NCBI GenBank assembly: GCA_017626595.1
Contig: JAGAIJ010000055.1
Coordinates: forward strand, 1-53,457
DNA: 53,457 nt
Direction: 5' to 3'
Source of the DNA: Clostridia bacterium
GTDB lineage: Bacteria > Bacillota > Clostridia > Monoglobales > Monoglobaceae
Numbering within the stretch: the stretch's first letter is position 1; the number at the start of each line of letters is the position of its first letter. The position numbers and the translations under genes are program-made. The notes under the pieces are model-generated. The model was not told where the DNA came from. It ran no database searches and saw only the letters and a program-made list of their open reading frames with translations. This document shows, one piece after another, positions 16,350-23,855 of the stretch.

Positions 16350-17264
16350 TTGCAGAAAAAATATGAAATTGATAAATGGGGCGTGTATTTTTTAGGGATA
16401 AATTTGTGCATTTTCAAGACCTTTGCTGCCATGCCACAGTTTTTCGCTGAAAGTTCAGGCTCCGCACAAGCACTGTCCTTTACCCTTTGCACACTTTTAT
16501 TTCTTGTGATTTTTTATGTATTTACAAAATCTTGCTCAAGATTTAGTTTTAAGAAGCTTTATCCTCTGTTTATAATTTATATAATTGCCTCCACTTCCTA
16601 TGCTCTTCTTGAATTTACGAGGTTTATTTCCTATTTTTCCTTTCCCACAGCTCCCAAAATCTTTATAATCTTACTTTTTCTGGGAGGATGTGCTTTTGCA
16701 GTTACAAAAGGAATGGAATCCATCATAAGAGGGCACATTATAATTGTGCCAATTATGGTTTTGCTCCTTGTAATTTTATATGCGGTTAATATAAAAAACG
16801 CTGATACAACCAATTTTTTTCCTGTTTTTGGCAAGGGCACGGGTAGTTTTCTAAAATCATTAAGCTATATATGGATATATTTTGATGCCTTTTTGCTTTT
16901 CGGCATAAAGGAGTTTTTTGTGGGAGAAAATTTTGGTGCATCAGGCAGGAAAGCCGTTTTAACAGGCTCAATTTTAAATATTCTAACCCTGCTTTTTCTT
17001 AACCTGACAGCAAGTTATCCGTTTTCCGCTTCAATAAGGTTTCCGTTTTATCAACTACTCCGTTCGGGAGGTACAATCCTTAGGCCTGACACAATTTACG
17101 TGCTGTTTTTAACTCTTTGCGGAATGTTATATGTATCTTTCGGGCTTTTTTTAACAACAAATTTATTAGGGAGGGTCCTTAAAACCAAGGTCAGCAGGCC
17201 CTACACCTTCTCTGTTTCACTTATTGTCCTGTATCTTGCGTTACTGATTGGAGGTATAAAATGA
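16350..17264 (+). CDS. Spore germinant receptor subunit B (GerAB/GerKB-type permease)
   Basis: Ten-helix membrane protein of the APC superfamily that binds the germinant in GerA-type receptors. The 304-residue product is almost wholly hydrophobic. It shows FTRFISYFSFPTAPKIF near residue 90 and ends in a hydrophobic helix. It is shorter than typical B subunits of about 360 residues, so one or two helices may be reduced. It starts with TTG directly after the subunit A stop and overlaps subunit C by 4 bp, indicating translational coupling. One copy of the ATCTTGNNCAAGAT palindrome lies inside. Confidence 0.88.
   Translation: MQKKYEIDKWGVYFLGINLCIFKTFAAMPQFFAESSGSAQALSFTLCTLLFLVIFYVFTKSCSRFSFKKLYPLFIIYIIASTSYALLEFTRFISYFSFPTAPKIFIILLFLGGCAFAVTKGMESIIRGHIIIVPIMVLLLVILYAVNIKNADTTNFFPVFGKGTGSFLKSLSYIWIYFDAFLLFGIKEFFVGENFGASGRKAVLTGSILNILTLLFLNLTASYPFSASIRFPFYQLLRSGGTILRPDTIYVLFLTLCGMLYVSFGLFLTTNLLGRVLKTKVSRPYTFSVSLIVLYLALLIGGIK
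16529..16542. repeat. Dispersed palindrome ATCTTGNNCAAGAT, copy 1 (NN=CT)
   Basis: Exact 14-bp copy inside the subunit B gene, in a different reading frame from most other copies. The palindrome extends 2 bp each side (AA...TT). Confidence 0.75.
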
Positions 17265-18286
17265 GGAAGATTGCAATAGTCTTAATTTTTACTATTTTTG
17301 TAACTCTGGTTTTTTCAGGCTGTTATGATTCAAAGGAAATTGACGAAACAGGCTATGTTATTGCCCTGGGAATCAACAACGGACTTTACACTTTTCAGCT
17401 TGCATCTCCTCTTAAGATGCTTGAGGGTGGCGACAATAACGAGGAAAAGGGAACCAAGCCCCCAAAAGACAAAGATATTTATGTTATAGAGGGAGAAAAC
17501 TCGACAGTTGTCAACCTTTCGGTGAAATCCGAAAATATCTATGAGGCTCTTGCCATTTTAAACAATCGATTATCCAAAAAAGTTGACCTGTCTCATCTTA
17601 AAATTGTTGTATTTTCAAAATATGTAGCACAGAACGGCATAAAAGAATACATTGATTTTTTGCAGAATCAACGAGAAATTCGCCCAAACACAAATTTAGC
17701 TGTGGCTGAAAATCCTCAGACTTTTCTTACAAAATTAAAGCCTGAGCTTGAAATGAGCACTGCTAAATACTACGAGCTCACCAACAAAACCTATAACAAC
17801 AACTTCTCAGTTACAAAAACTATCCGTGAATTCTTAAATGAAATTCCGAGTGAAACAACTGTTCTCCCTATTGGAACTGACACCGAATTTCGAGGCATGG
17901 TTTTTCTCAAGGATTACAGGATAATAAAAGAAGGAACTCCCGAGGAGTGCACAATCTACAATATTTTAAGCGGGAGCACAGAATCCTATTATATAAATAT
18001 CGACAACAAAGAATACAAAATAGCTCTAAACAAAAAACCAAAAATAAAAACAGACAAAAACAGCGCAAAAATTCAATTAAGTCTTGATATAAATTCAGAT
18101 TATAATCAAATTAAGGCAAAAACAGAAAAGAAATTTTTAGATTATATAGAAAAACACGGCTATCCCCACATAGAAAAATATATAAAATACAGCTATCTTG
18201 TGCAAGATAGCTTTGAAAAAAATATCGACATTATTCCTGACTATAAACTTCAAATAAACTTTACCAACAGTTACAATGTATCTTGA
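17261..18286 (+). CDS. Spore germinant receptor subunit C lipoprotein (GerAC/GerKC-type)
   Basis: Lipoprotein third subunit of the germinant receptor, anchored on the outer face of the spore inner membrane. The 341-residue product has a signal peptide and lipobox FSGC (Cys21), then CYDSKEIDETGYVIALGI, the GerAC opening, and the usual Ger(x)C features: LSHLKIVVFSKYVAQ and TKYYEL-like segments. The gene overlaps subunit B by 4 bp. It carries two ATCTTGNNCAAGAT palindromes, one of them spanning its stop codon. Confidence 0.94.
   Translation: MRKIAIVLIFTIFVTLVFSGCYDSKEIDETGYVIALGINNGLYTFQLASPLKMLEGGDNNEEKGTKPPKDKDIYVIEGENSTVVNLSVKSENIYEALAILNNRLSKKVDLSHLKIVVFSKYVAQNGIKEYIDFLQNQREIRPNTNLAVAENPQTFLTKLKPELEMSTAKYYELTNKTYNNNFSVTKTIREFLNEIPSETTVLPIGTDTEFRGMVFLKDYRIIKEGTPEECTIYNILSGSTESYYINIDNKEYKIALNKKPKIKTDKNSAKIQLSLDINSDYNQIKAKTEKKFLDYIEKHGYPHIEKYIKYSYLVQDSFEKNIDIIPDYKLQINFTNSYNVS
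18195..18208. repeat. Dispersed palindrome ATCTTGNNCAAGAT, copy 2 (NN=TG)
   Basis: Inside subunit C. The palindrome extends 4 bp on each side (AGCT...AGCT), giving a 10-bp stem. In frame it encodes L-V-Q-D. Confidence 0.8.
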
Positions 18287-18293
18287 GCAAGAT
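18280..18293. repeat. Dispersed palindrome ATCTTGNNCAAGAT, copy 3 (NN=AG)
   Basis: Spans the stop codon of subunit C and ends just before the ribosome binding site of the next small gene, only 85 bp from copy 2. Confidence 0.75.
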
Positions 18294-18303
18294 TGGAGGA
18301 AAT

Positions 18304-18468
18304 ATGAAAGGTTTTAGCATTTTACTTCTGGCTCTTACCCTGTGGCAGCTTGTTTACACCGCTTCCTTCGGCAAATCTATATTTACTAACGACAAAAAGG
18401 GAGGCTTTGCCATAATGCTTCTTGGGTTTTTACCTGTTATATTGTACTTTTATGTCGTACATTTCTAA
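18304..18468 (+). CDS. Small two-helix membrane protein, candidate germinant receptor D subunit
   Basis: 54-residue hydrophobic protein with two predicted membrane segments (about residues 5-20 and 35-53) joined by a basic loop TNDKKGG. TTGGAGGAAAT precedes the ATG. It follows the GerA-type subunit C gene by 17 bp. Several Bacillus gerA-type operons have a small two-helix D subunit of similar size in this position that modulates receptor activity, so the same role is proposed here from size, topology and place; no sequence signature proves it. Confidence 0.65.
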   Translation: MKGFSILLLALTLWQLVYTASFGKSIFTNDKKGGFAIMLLGFLPVILYFYVVHF

Positions 18469-18494
18469 CAAAACAAGCATTTTTATTTCCCCTA

Positions 18495-18523
18495 TTGACA
18501 ATATTTTACATTTATGGTAAAAT
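18495..18523 (+). promoter_or_regulatory. Promoter of the AbrB-family gene
   Basis: TTGACA (18495-18500), 17-bp spacer, TAAAAT (18518-18523), followed by AAAGGAGGAG. Strong sigma-A match. Confidence 0.85.
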
Positions 18524-18545
18524 ATTTACAAAAGGAGGAGTTGTT

Positions 18546-18791
18546 ATGAAAGCTACAGGTATGGTAAGAGAAATTGACAGACTTGGAAGAATTGTACTTC
18601 CTATTGAAATCAGAAAGAAATTTGATATTAAAGAAAAAGACCCTATGGAAATTTACACAGATGACAACGGTTATATCGTTATTAAAAAATACGAGCCGGC
18701 TTGTTTCTTTTGTAAAACCGCCGGAGAACTTGTAGAATACTGCGAAAAGAAAATTTGCAGAGATTGTTTAAACAAACTTAAAGAATTATAA
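18546..18791 (+). CDS. abrB: AbrB-family transition-state regulator
   Basis: DNA-binding regulator with a swapped-hairpin AbrB fold. The 81-residue product from ATG 18546 has the signature MVREIDRLGRIVLPIEIRKK (residues 6-25) and DPMEIYTDDNGYIVIKKY, then a Cys-rich tail with C53xxC56 and C71xxC74, typical of clostridial and bacillar AbrB. AbrB represses stationary-phase and sporulation genes in Bacillus. It could also be a paralogue such as Abh or SpoVT, although SpoVT is much longer. Monocistronic, between its own promoter and a bidirectional terminator. Confidence 0.9.
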   Translation: MKATGMVREIDRLGRIVLPIEIRKKFDIKEKDPMEIYTDDNGYIVIKKYEPACFFCKTAGELVEYCEKKICRDCLNKLKEL

Positions 18792-18804
18792 TTATTTAGA
18801 AACA

Positions 18805-18834
18805 AAAAAAGGACCGTAAAAACGGTCCTTTTAT
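18805..18834. terminator. Bidirectional terminator between abrB and rplL
   Basis: AAAAGGACCGT / ACGGTCCTTTT (about 18807-18817 and 18822-18832) with an AAAA loop. T tracts follow on both strands, serving abrB (plus) and the rplJ-rplL operon (minus). Confidence 0.9.
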
Positions 18835-18845
18835 TTTTACTTAAA

Positions 18846-19217
18846 TTACTTAAGTTCAACTGTTGCGCCAACTTCTTCAAGCTTTGTCTTGATTGCTTCA
18901 GCTTCTTCCTTAGCAGCAGCTTCCTTAACAGCCTTTGGAGCGCCGTCAACGAGAGCCTTAGCTTCAGCAAGACCGAGACCTGTGATTTCACGAACAACCT
19001 TGATTACCTTAATCTTTTCTGCACCAGCAGAAGCAAGGATTACGTCAAATTCTGTCTTTTCGTCAGCAGCAGCTGCACCAGCAACTGCACCGCCAGCTAC
19101 CATTACAGGAGCAGCAGCAGTTACACCAAATTCTTCTTCGAGAGCCTTTACGAGATCGTTTACTTCAAGTAAAGTTAATTCTTTTATTTCTTCAACTAAT
19201 TTCATTACGTCAGCCAT
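18846..19217 (-). CDS. rplL: 50S ribosomal protein L7/L12
   Basis: Stalk protein that recruits translation GTPases. The 123-residue product starts [22 protein letters not shown], has the Ala/Gly hinge (about residues 36-55), and ends with the globular domain containing [23 protein letters not shown]. Start set at MADVMK because GGAGG lies 6-7 nt before that ATG; the upstream in-frame ATG would sit inside the ribosome binding site. Last gene of the rpmG-secE-nusG-rplKAJL cluster. Confidence 0.98.
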   Translation of the reverse strand: MADVMKLVEEIKELTLLEVNDLVKALEEEFGVTAAAPVMVAGGAVAGAAAADEKTEFDVILASAGAEKIKVIKVVREITGLGLAEAKALVDGAPKAVKEAAAKEEAEAIKTKLEEVGATVELK

Positions 19218-19261
19218 TTTTAAATCCTCCATTTATTTTATAATTTTTTTATAGGCTTAAA

Positions 19262-19765
19262 TTATTCAGCAGCCGCTTCTTTGTTAGCGATTGCATCAAG
19301 AGTTCTAGCAAGAGCAGAAATTGGAGCCTGAAGACTTCCAAGCATCTTAGCGATAAGAACATCTTTAGATGGTATACTTGCGTATACCTTAACTTCGTCA
19401 AGGGAAATTGCCTTTCCGTCAACGAAACCTGCTTTGATTTCGAGAGCTTCGTGATCTTTTGCGAAGTCAACTAAAACCTTTGCAGCGATAACGGCGTCGT
19501 TATCTGATGTAGCGAGAGCTGTTGGGCCGTGGAGAGCTTCTTCAAGTCCTTCGAGACCGATTTCTTCAACTGCACGCTTAACAAGTTTATTTTTAACAAT
19601 TGTGTACTTAACACCCGCTTCACGGAGTTTAGCACGGAGTTCTGTGTCCTGAGCAACTGTAAGACCTCTGTAGTCAGCGAGAACACCCGCCTGAGCGCCC
19701 TTAAATCTTTCAACTAACTCAGCAACGACAGCTTTTTTGCTTTCTAATACTTCATTACTTGGCAT
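19262..19765 (-). CDS. rplJ: 50S ribosomal protein L10
   Basis: Anchors L7/L12 dimers to the ribosome and, bound to them, represses this operon. The 167-residue product starts MPSNEVLESKKAVVAELVERFK and contains GVLADYRGLTVAQDTELR and VKYTIVKNKLVKRA, the rRNA-binding part. An AAAGGAGG lies 9 nt before this ATG. It is preceded by an L10 leader with a terminator-like hairpin. Confidence 0.98.
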   Translation of the reverse strand: MPSNEVLESKKAVVAELVERFKGAQAGVLADYRGLTVAQDTELRAKLREAGVKYTIVKNKLVKRAVEEIGLEGLEEALHGPTALATSDNDAVIAAKVLVDFAKDHEALEIKAGFVDGKAISLDEVKVYASIPSKDVLIAKMLGSLQAPISALARTLDAIANKEAAAE

Positions 19766-19799
19766 TGTATATCCTCCTTTCAAAGATTAGCTTTTGACA

Positions 19800-19912
19800 A
19801 TACCGTGTTGTCTATGAAAAAATCCCCTGCAGACGCAGAGGATTTACTTTCGTAAAAGTTCTCCTCGGTCGGATTTACGGCTTAGCCACCGACTGTCTGC
19901 GGAAACATATTC
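19800..19912 (-). promoter_or_regulatory. L10 leader (autoregulatory RNA with attenuator)
   Basis: On the minus strand the rplA-rplJ gap contains CCGCAGACAGTCGGTGG, AAATCCGACCGAGGAG and a kink-turn-like region, the recognised L10(L12)4 binding element. An 11-bp hairpin AAATCCTCTGC / GCAGGGGATTT (complement of 19835-19845 and 19820-19830) then runs into a U tract, a terminator. Family knowledge says that L10-L7/L12 binding favours repression; here attenuation looks transcriptional. Confidence 0.88.
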
Positions 19913-19921
19913 AACTAAAAA

Positions 19922-20617
19922 TTACGCATCAATCTTTGATGTGTTGATTTTGATACCAGGTCCCATTGTTGAAGCAACAGTAACTGATTTAAGATACTGA
20001 CCCTTTGCAGCAGCAGGCTTAGCCTTGATAACAGCACCCATAAGTGTGTTAAAGTTTTCAGCGAGCTTTTCAGCACCGAAAGATGCCTTGCCGAGTGGGC
20101 AGTGGATAATGTTTGTCTTATCAAGTCTGTATTCAATCTTACCAGACTTAATTTCAGCAATTGCCTTAGCAACGTCAGGTGTAACTGTACCTGCTTTTGG
20201 GTTTGGCATAAGTCCCTTAGGACCGAGAGCCTTACCGATTCTACCTACAAGACCCATCATATCTGGTGTTGCAACAACGATATCGAAGTCGAACCAGTTT
20301 TCTGTCTGAATCTTCTGAACAAGGTCTTCTGCACCAACATAGTCAGCGCCTGCAGCCTTAGCTTCTTCAGCCTTACCTTCACGGGCAAAAACTAAAACCT
20401 TTACGTCTTTACCTGTTCCGTTAGGAAGAACTACAGCACCTCTTACCTGCTGGTCAGCATGTCTAGAGTCAACACCGAGCTTTACGTGAATTTCAACTGT
20501 TTCGTCAAACTTTGCTTTTGCAGTCTGGCAAACAAGTCCTAAAGCTTCGGCAGGATCATAGAGCTTTGATTTTTCAAGAAGCTTAACGCTATCCTGATAC
20601 TTTTTTCCTTTTTTCAC
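19922..20617 (-). CDS. rplA: 50S ribosomal protein L1
   Basis: L1-stalk protein that helps move deacylated tRNA from the E site and represses its own operon. The 231-residue product has the expected core: [54 protein letters not shown] (in pieces) and [22 protein letters not shown]. The start is GTG, preceded by AGGAGG with 8-nt spacing. A possible L1-binding hairpin sits directly upstream, and another lies before rplK. Confidence 0.98.
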   Translation of the reverse strand: MKKGKKYQDSVKLLEKSKLYDPAEALGLVCQTAKAKFDETVEIHVKLGVDSRHADQQVRGAVVLPNGTGKDVKVLVFAREGKAEEAKAAGADYVGAEDLVQKIQTENWFDFDIVVATPDMMGLVGRIGKALGPKGLMPNPKAGTVTPDVAKAIAEIKSGKIEYRLDKTNIIHCPLGKASFGAEKLAENFNTLMGAVIKAKPAAAKGQYLKSVTVASTMGPGIKINTSKIDA

Positions 20618-20642
20618 AATATTTTCCTCCTGAATAGTGGTT

Positions 20643-20674
20643 ACGTGGAACTGTCTTTCACAGCTCCTCCCACG
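20643..20674 (-). promoter_or_regulatory. Putative L1-binding hairpin between rplK and rplA
   Basis: Minus-strand stem ACGTGG / CCACGT flanks GAGGAG and an inner CTGT / ACAG helix with a GAAAG loop. GTGGGAG opposite CCAC resembles the L1 site of 23S rRNA and known L1 mRNA targets. The ribosome binding site of rplA lies just downstream. Confidence 0.5.
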
Positions 20675-20688
20675 TTATAGAAAGGCAA

Positions 20689-21114
20689 TTACTCTTCAAC
20701 AGTAACGCCCATACTTCTTGCAGTACCTGCAATCATTGACATAGCAGCTTCAAGTGATGCTGCGTTAAGGTCAGGCATCTTCTGTTCTGCAATAGCCTGA
20801 AGGTCAGCCTTTGAAAGCTGTGCAACCTTAGTCTTGTTAGGAACACCTGAACCGCTTGGAATTTTACAAGCCTTCTTAATAAGAACAGCAGCCGGTGGAG
20901 TCTTTGTAATAAATGAGAAAGATCTGTCCTGGTAAACAGTGATTACAACTGGGATAACGAGACCGTTATCTTTAGCTGTCTTTTCATTAAACTGTTTACA
21001 GAAGTCCATGATGTTAACACCGTGCTGACCGAGAGCAGGACCAACCGGTGGAGCCGGTGTAGCTTTTCCTGCTTCAATCTGAAGCTTGATATAACCTGTG
21101 ATTTTCTGTGGCAT
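20689..21114 (-). CDS. rplK: 50S ribosomal protein L11
   Basis: Binds the GTPase-associated rRNA region next to the L7/L12 stalk and is needed for the stringent response. The 141-residue product shows [30 protein letters not shown] at the start (in pieces) and [11 protein letters not shown] plus GTARSMGV at the end. GGGAGGTG precedes the ATG. Upstream is a leader with a likely L1 site. Confidence 0.98.
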   Translation of the reverse strand: MPQKITGYIKLQIEAGKATPAPPVGPALGQHGVNIMDFCKQFNEKTAKDNGLVIPVVITVYQDRSFSFITKTPPAAVLIKKACKIPSGSGVPNKTKVAQLSKADLQAIAEQKMPDLNAASLEAAMSMIAGTARSMGVTVEE

Positions 21115-21140
21115 GCGTTTGCACCTCCCTTTTATTCAAA

Positions 21141-21185
21141 CGTGGTATTATCGAGAACACCTTATGGCGTTTCTCTCCCACACGC
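21141..21185 (-). promoter_or_regulatory. L1-binding leader upstream of rplK
   Basis: Minus strand: GTGG/CCAC closing pairs, an asymmetric loop GATAATA, GAG/CTC, and an AACGCC/GGTGTT hairpin. This GTGGGAG...ACCAC plan is the known L1 operator upstream of rplK. Two smaller hairpins (CTTTGG/CCAAAG and CGGC/GCCG) lie before it in the nusG-rplK gap. Confidence 0.65.
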
Positions 21186-21234
21186 CTTTGGTTTTCCAAA
21201 GACATATATAAACGGCATCAGCCGCGTGGGTAAA

Positions 21235-21756
21235 CTAATTTAAAGCGTCAACCTGATTAAACTCAAGCTCAACTTCAGTATCTCTTCCGAACATTGAAAC
21301 AGTAGCTTTAATCTTCTGTCTGTCGAGAAGAATCTCGTTGATTACGCCTATGAAGCCTTCGAGAGGACCATACTTAACTTTAATTGTGTCGCCCACATTA
21401 TAGTCGCACTTGATTTCTCTCTTTTCAAGGCCCATTTTAAGAACTTCTTCTTCGGTAAGCGGAACAGGCTTTGAGCCAGGTCCTACAAACCCTGTAACGC
21501 CTCGGCAGTTTCTTACAACATACCAGCTTTCATCAGTCATAATCATCTTAACGATAACATAACCCGGGAAAACTTTACGCATTACAGTCTTTTTCTTGTC
21601 ATCCTTAATTTCGACAACTTCTTCCATAGGAACAGCTATCTCCTGGATAACATCCTGCATATTTCTGTTTTCGATGGTTTTTTCTATGTCAGCCTTAACC
21701 TTATTCTCGTAACCTGAGTAGGTGTGGGCAACATACCATTTAGCTTTATCTGCCAT
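21235..21756 (-). CDS. nusG: Transcription termination/antitermination protein NusG
   Basis: Binds RNA polymerase to modulate pausing and couples it to Rho or ribosomes. The 173-residue product has the NGN domain (AKWYVAHTYSGYENKVKADIE, FPGYVIVKM, then WYVVRNCRGVTGFVG) and a C-terminal KOW domain with VGDTIKVKYGPLEGFIGVI. The nearest strong Shine-Dalgarno, AGGAGGGG (complement of 21777-21784), is 20 nt from the ATG. A small hairpin TGGG-TATAT-CCCA sits between them and may bring them together; no in-frame alternative start exists in that gap. Confidence 0.97.
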   Translation of the reverse strand: MADKAKWYVAHTYSGYENKVKADIEKTIENRNMQDVIQEIAVPMEEVVEIKDDKKKTVMRKVFPGYVIVKMIMTDESWYVVRNCRGVTGFVGPGSKPVPLTEEEVLKMGLEKREIKCDYNVGDTIKVKYGPLEGFIGVINEILLDRQKIKATVSMFGRDTEVELEFNQVDALN

Positions 21757-21786
21757 AATATTGGGATATACCCATTCCCCTCCTGA

Positions 21787-21975
21787 TTATTTGGTCAACA
21801 ATGCTGTGAAACCAAGGTTAAATAACCAGTCAAGTATCCAGATTATTGCACCAACGATAATTACAAATAAAATTACGATAAATGTGTTCTGTCTAACTTT
21901 AGCGAACTTAGGCCAAACTACCTTCTTGAATTCAGCCTTCATGTCGATAAACCAGTCTTTTATCTTTCTAAACAT
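21787..21975 (-). CDS. secE: Preprotein translocase subunit SecE
   Basis: Essential clamp of the SecYEG channel. The 62-residue single-helix form typical of Gram-positives: amphipathic start KDWFIDMKAEFKKVVWPKFAKVRQNT with the conserved VxWP motif, then one membrane helix (about residues 31-52). AAGGAG precedes the ATG. Sits between rpmG and nusG, the canonical order. Confidence 0.97.
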   Translation of the reverse strand: MFRKIKDWFIDMKAEFKKVVWPKFAKVRQNTFIVILFVIIVGAIIWILDWLFNLGFTALLTK

Positions 21976-22002
21976 AACTATAACTCCTTATTCCAAAGTA
22001 AA

Positions 22003-22152
22003 TTACTTTGTTTCCTTATGAAGTGTGTGCTTCTTGCAGAAGCGACAATACTTGTTCATTTCAAGTCTATCAGGATTATTCTTCTTGTTCTTCATAGTGT
22101 CATAGTTTCTCTGCTTACATTCGGAGCAAGCTAATGTAATTTTTACTCTCAT
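22003..22152 (-). CDS. rpmG: 50S ribosomal protein L33
   Basis: Small large-subunit protein. The translated 49 residues read [20 protein letters not shown] and go on with [20 protein letters not shown], ending KETK. Two CxxC pairs (Cys9/Cys12 and Cys36/Cys39) make this the zinc-binding form of L33. First gene of the rpmG-secE-nusG operon, after a strong promoter; it precedes secE by 28 bp. Confidence 0.96.
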   Translation of the reverse strand: MRVKITLACSECKQRNYDTMKNKKNNPDRLEMNKYCRFCKKHTLHKETK

Positions 22153-22229
22153 TCTGTTCACCCTTTCCTATGTCAATATCTTACGATATTTTTACAACAC
22201 AAATAAAGCCTCTTCGCAGAGGTAGGACT

Positions 22230-22258
22230 ATTGTATCACGAAAATCAAGACTTGTCAA
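22230..22258 (-). promoter_or_regulatory. Promoter of rpmG-secE-nusG (and downstream ribosomal genes)
   Basis: TTGACA (complement of 22253-22258), 17-bp spacer, TACAAT (complement of 22230-22235). A small CCTCT-GCGA-AGAGG hairpin (complement of about 22209-22222) lies at the start of the transcript. No clear second promoter was seen before rplK or rplJ, so this one may drive the whole cluster. Confidence 0.85.
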
Positions 22259-22355
22259 TGGTTTTTCGCCAAATTTTTGTAATATTTTCTATTTTCAGGA
22301 ATAAAATTTTTAGGACAACTATATATAGTATTTTTCACGGAGTGATGCACAATTT

Positions 22356-23342
22356 ATGCTTAATACCCTTATAAAAAATTCTAAAATTATCTTTGTTTTA
22401 ACTGGACTTATAATCGGTGCAGGCTTTGCATCAGGAAGAGAAATTCTTGAATTTTTCTCCATAAAAAGTCAGAGCGACTTTACTCCCATAATTCTTGCAT
22501 CATTACTTTTCGGAGCAATCATTTATCAGACTCTCCGAAAAGCAAGGCGTTACAACATAACTGATTTCGACTCCTTTGCTCTTGTGCTTTGCGGAAAATG
22601 GAGCTTTTTAATCAGGCTTTTTGTGAAATTCTTTATGTTTGCAACCTTTTTTATAATGCTGTCAGGGGGAGGCTCTGCCTTTCACCGCCTCTGTGGCACA
22701 GGCACATCCCTGGGCTCTGTGCTTACGGCCCTTATCTGTTTTTTTATTCTCATTTTCGGAGAAAAGGGGCTTGTGGCTACAAACACAATTCTCGTTCCAA
22801 TTATGGTTTTTGGGATAATCTATGTTTCATTTTCCGCCACCCTGTCGGTTTTTGCATCTTCAACTGCAGGCAGTCTGTTCTCCGCAGTCTGCTACGCCAG
22901 CTTTAACACAATTACCTCCGCAGGGGTCCTTGTACCCCTTTCAAAAGGACTGTCGCAAAAAACAATTAAAACTGTTTCCATAATTACAGGAGGAATCATC
23001 GGTTTTCTTATCCTTATTATATGGCTTGCAATAAACACAAACTTTTCCCGTGTAATAAACGAAGACCTGCCACTTCTCGCCTTAACAGAGGGAATTACAG
23101 AAAAGCTATACGGAGGAATTCTCCTTATGGCAATTATAACCACAGCTGTATCCAACGGTTTTGGCATCTTAAATTCAATCAAAACCGAAAAAAAGACAGA
23201 CAGGGTTATCCTGTCTGCACTTCTTTGTCTTATAGCTCTCCCTTTTTCACTGTTCGGCTTTTCAGTCCTTGTGTCAAGGGTTTACTTTGTCTGCGGAGTT
23301 ATAGGCCTCCTCTGGACTATGCGGGTTATTTATCCGGATTGA
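22356..23342 (+). CDS. YkvI-type membrane protein (APC superfamily)
   Basis: Uncharacterised transporter-like protein. The 328-residue product has about ten membrane helices and the family's N-terminal motif GAGFASGREILEFF (residues 21-34), followed by GGGSAFHRLCG and a C-terminal helix bundle. The substrate is unknown; relatives resemble amino-acid permeases. ACGGAGTG lies upstream of the ATG. It is a lone plus-strand gene between two minus-strand operons, and its last 17 bp overlap the convergent DUF4364 gene. Confidence 0.82.
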   Translation: MLNTLIKNSKIIFVLTGLIIGAGFASGREILEFFSIKSQSDFTPIILASLLFGAIIYQTLRKARRYNITDFDSFALVLCGKWSFLIRLFVKFFMFATFFIMLSGGGSAFHRLCGTGTSLGSVLTALICFFILIFGEKGLVATNTILVPIMVFGIIYVSFSATLSVFASSTAGSLFSAVCYASFNTITSAGVLVPLSKGLSQKTIKTVSIITGGIIGFLILIIWLAINTNFSRVINEDLPLLALTEGITEKLYGGILLMAIITTAVSNGFGILNSIKTEKKTDRVILSALLCLIALPFSLFGFSVLVSRVYFVCGVIGLLWTMRVIYPD

Positions 23343-23853
23343 GAATTTTTAAGATTTCCTGATAAATCTCCCCTGAATTTTCCTCAAAATATTTTGCAAC
23401 CCTCTCCGCCTGTGGTCTTGAGCCCATATTTATTGTAAGGTCAAGCATAGGTGTTTTATTATCAAAGATTGTCAGTTTCGCAGCATACTCGCTGTGGCTT
23501 AAAGGCCTTGCCTCTCCCTTTACGAGATTTGGGTCCTTAACTTCAGCAAAACGGCTTGTGCCGATTTCTGCGTCAATACGGTCTCTTATACTTTTCGGGC
23601 ATCTTTCAGCAAAAAACTTATTGGCTTTTACGCCCTCTGCAGTAAGAGTAAAACACTCCTCATTTCTGTAAAAGGTTTTTTCAATATATCCGTCTTTTAA
23701 AAGCTCGTCAACCATTTCTGCTATTTCAAAATATTCCATTATTTCCTTGTCCCATGTGAGAATTGAATATAATTTCTCCACGGAAATCGGGGTTGAATAC
23801 TTCCCCACAGCATACAAAATCGTAAACTTTTTCTCGTCTTTTTCAAGATACAT
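23326..23853 (-). CDS. DUF4364 family winged-helix-like protein
   Basis: Function unknown. The 175-residue product begins with a likely winged helix (KKFTILYAVGKYSTPISVEKLY, DELLKDGYIEKTFYRNEECFTLTAEG in pieces, residues 7-75). The second half is predicted alpha/beta with LTIFDNKTPMLDLTINMGS and AERVAKYFEENSGEIYQEIL, the conserved DUF4364 end. Probably a DNA-binding regulator, by fold only. It is the last gene of the rlmB-yifB-trmL-degV cluster, 2 bp after degV. Confidence 0.85.
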   Translation of the reverse strand: MYLEKDEKKFTILYAVGKYSTPISVEKLYSILTWDKEIMEYFEIAEMVDELLKDGYIEKTFYRNEECFTLTAEGVKANKFFAERCPKSIRDRIDAEIGTSRFAEVKDPNLVKGEARPLSHSEYAAKLTIFDNKTPMLDLTINMGSRPQAERVAKYFEENSGEIYQEILKILNPDK

Positions 23854-23855
23854 AA

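Noticed and set aside
23266-23282. CCTTGTGTCAAGG and, at about 25540, ACCTTGTTTCAAGGT as more copies of the dispersed palindrome
   Set aside because: They have three central bases and a different outer arm, so they do not fit ATCTTGNNCAAGAT.
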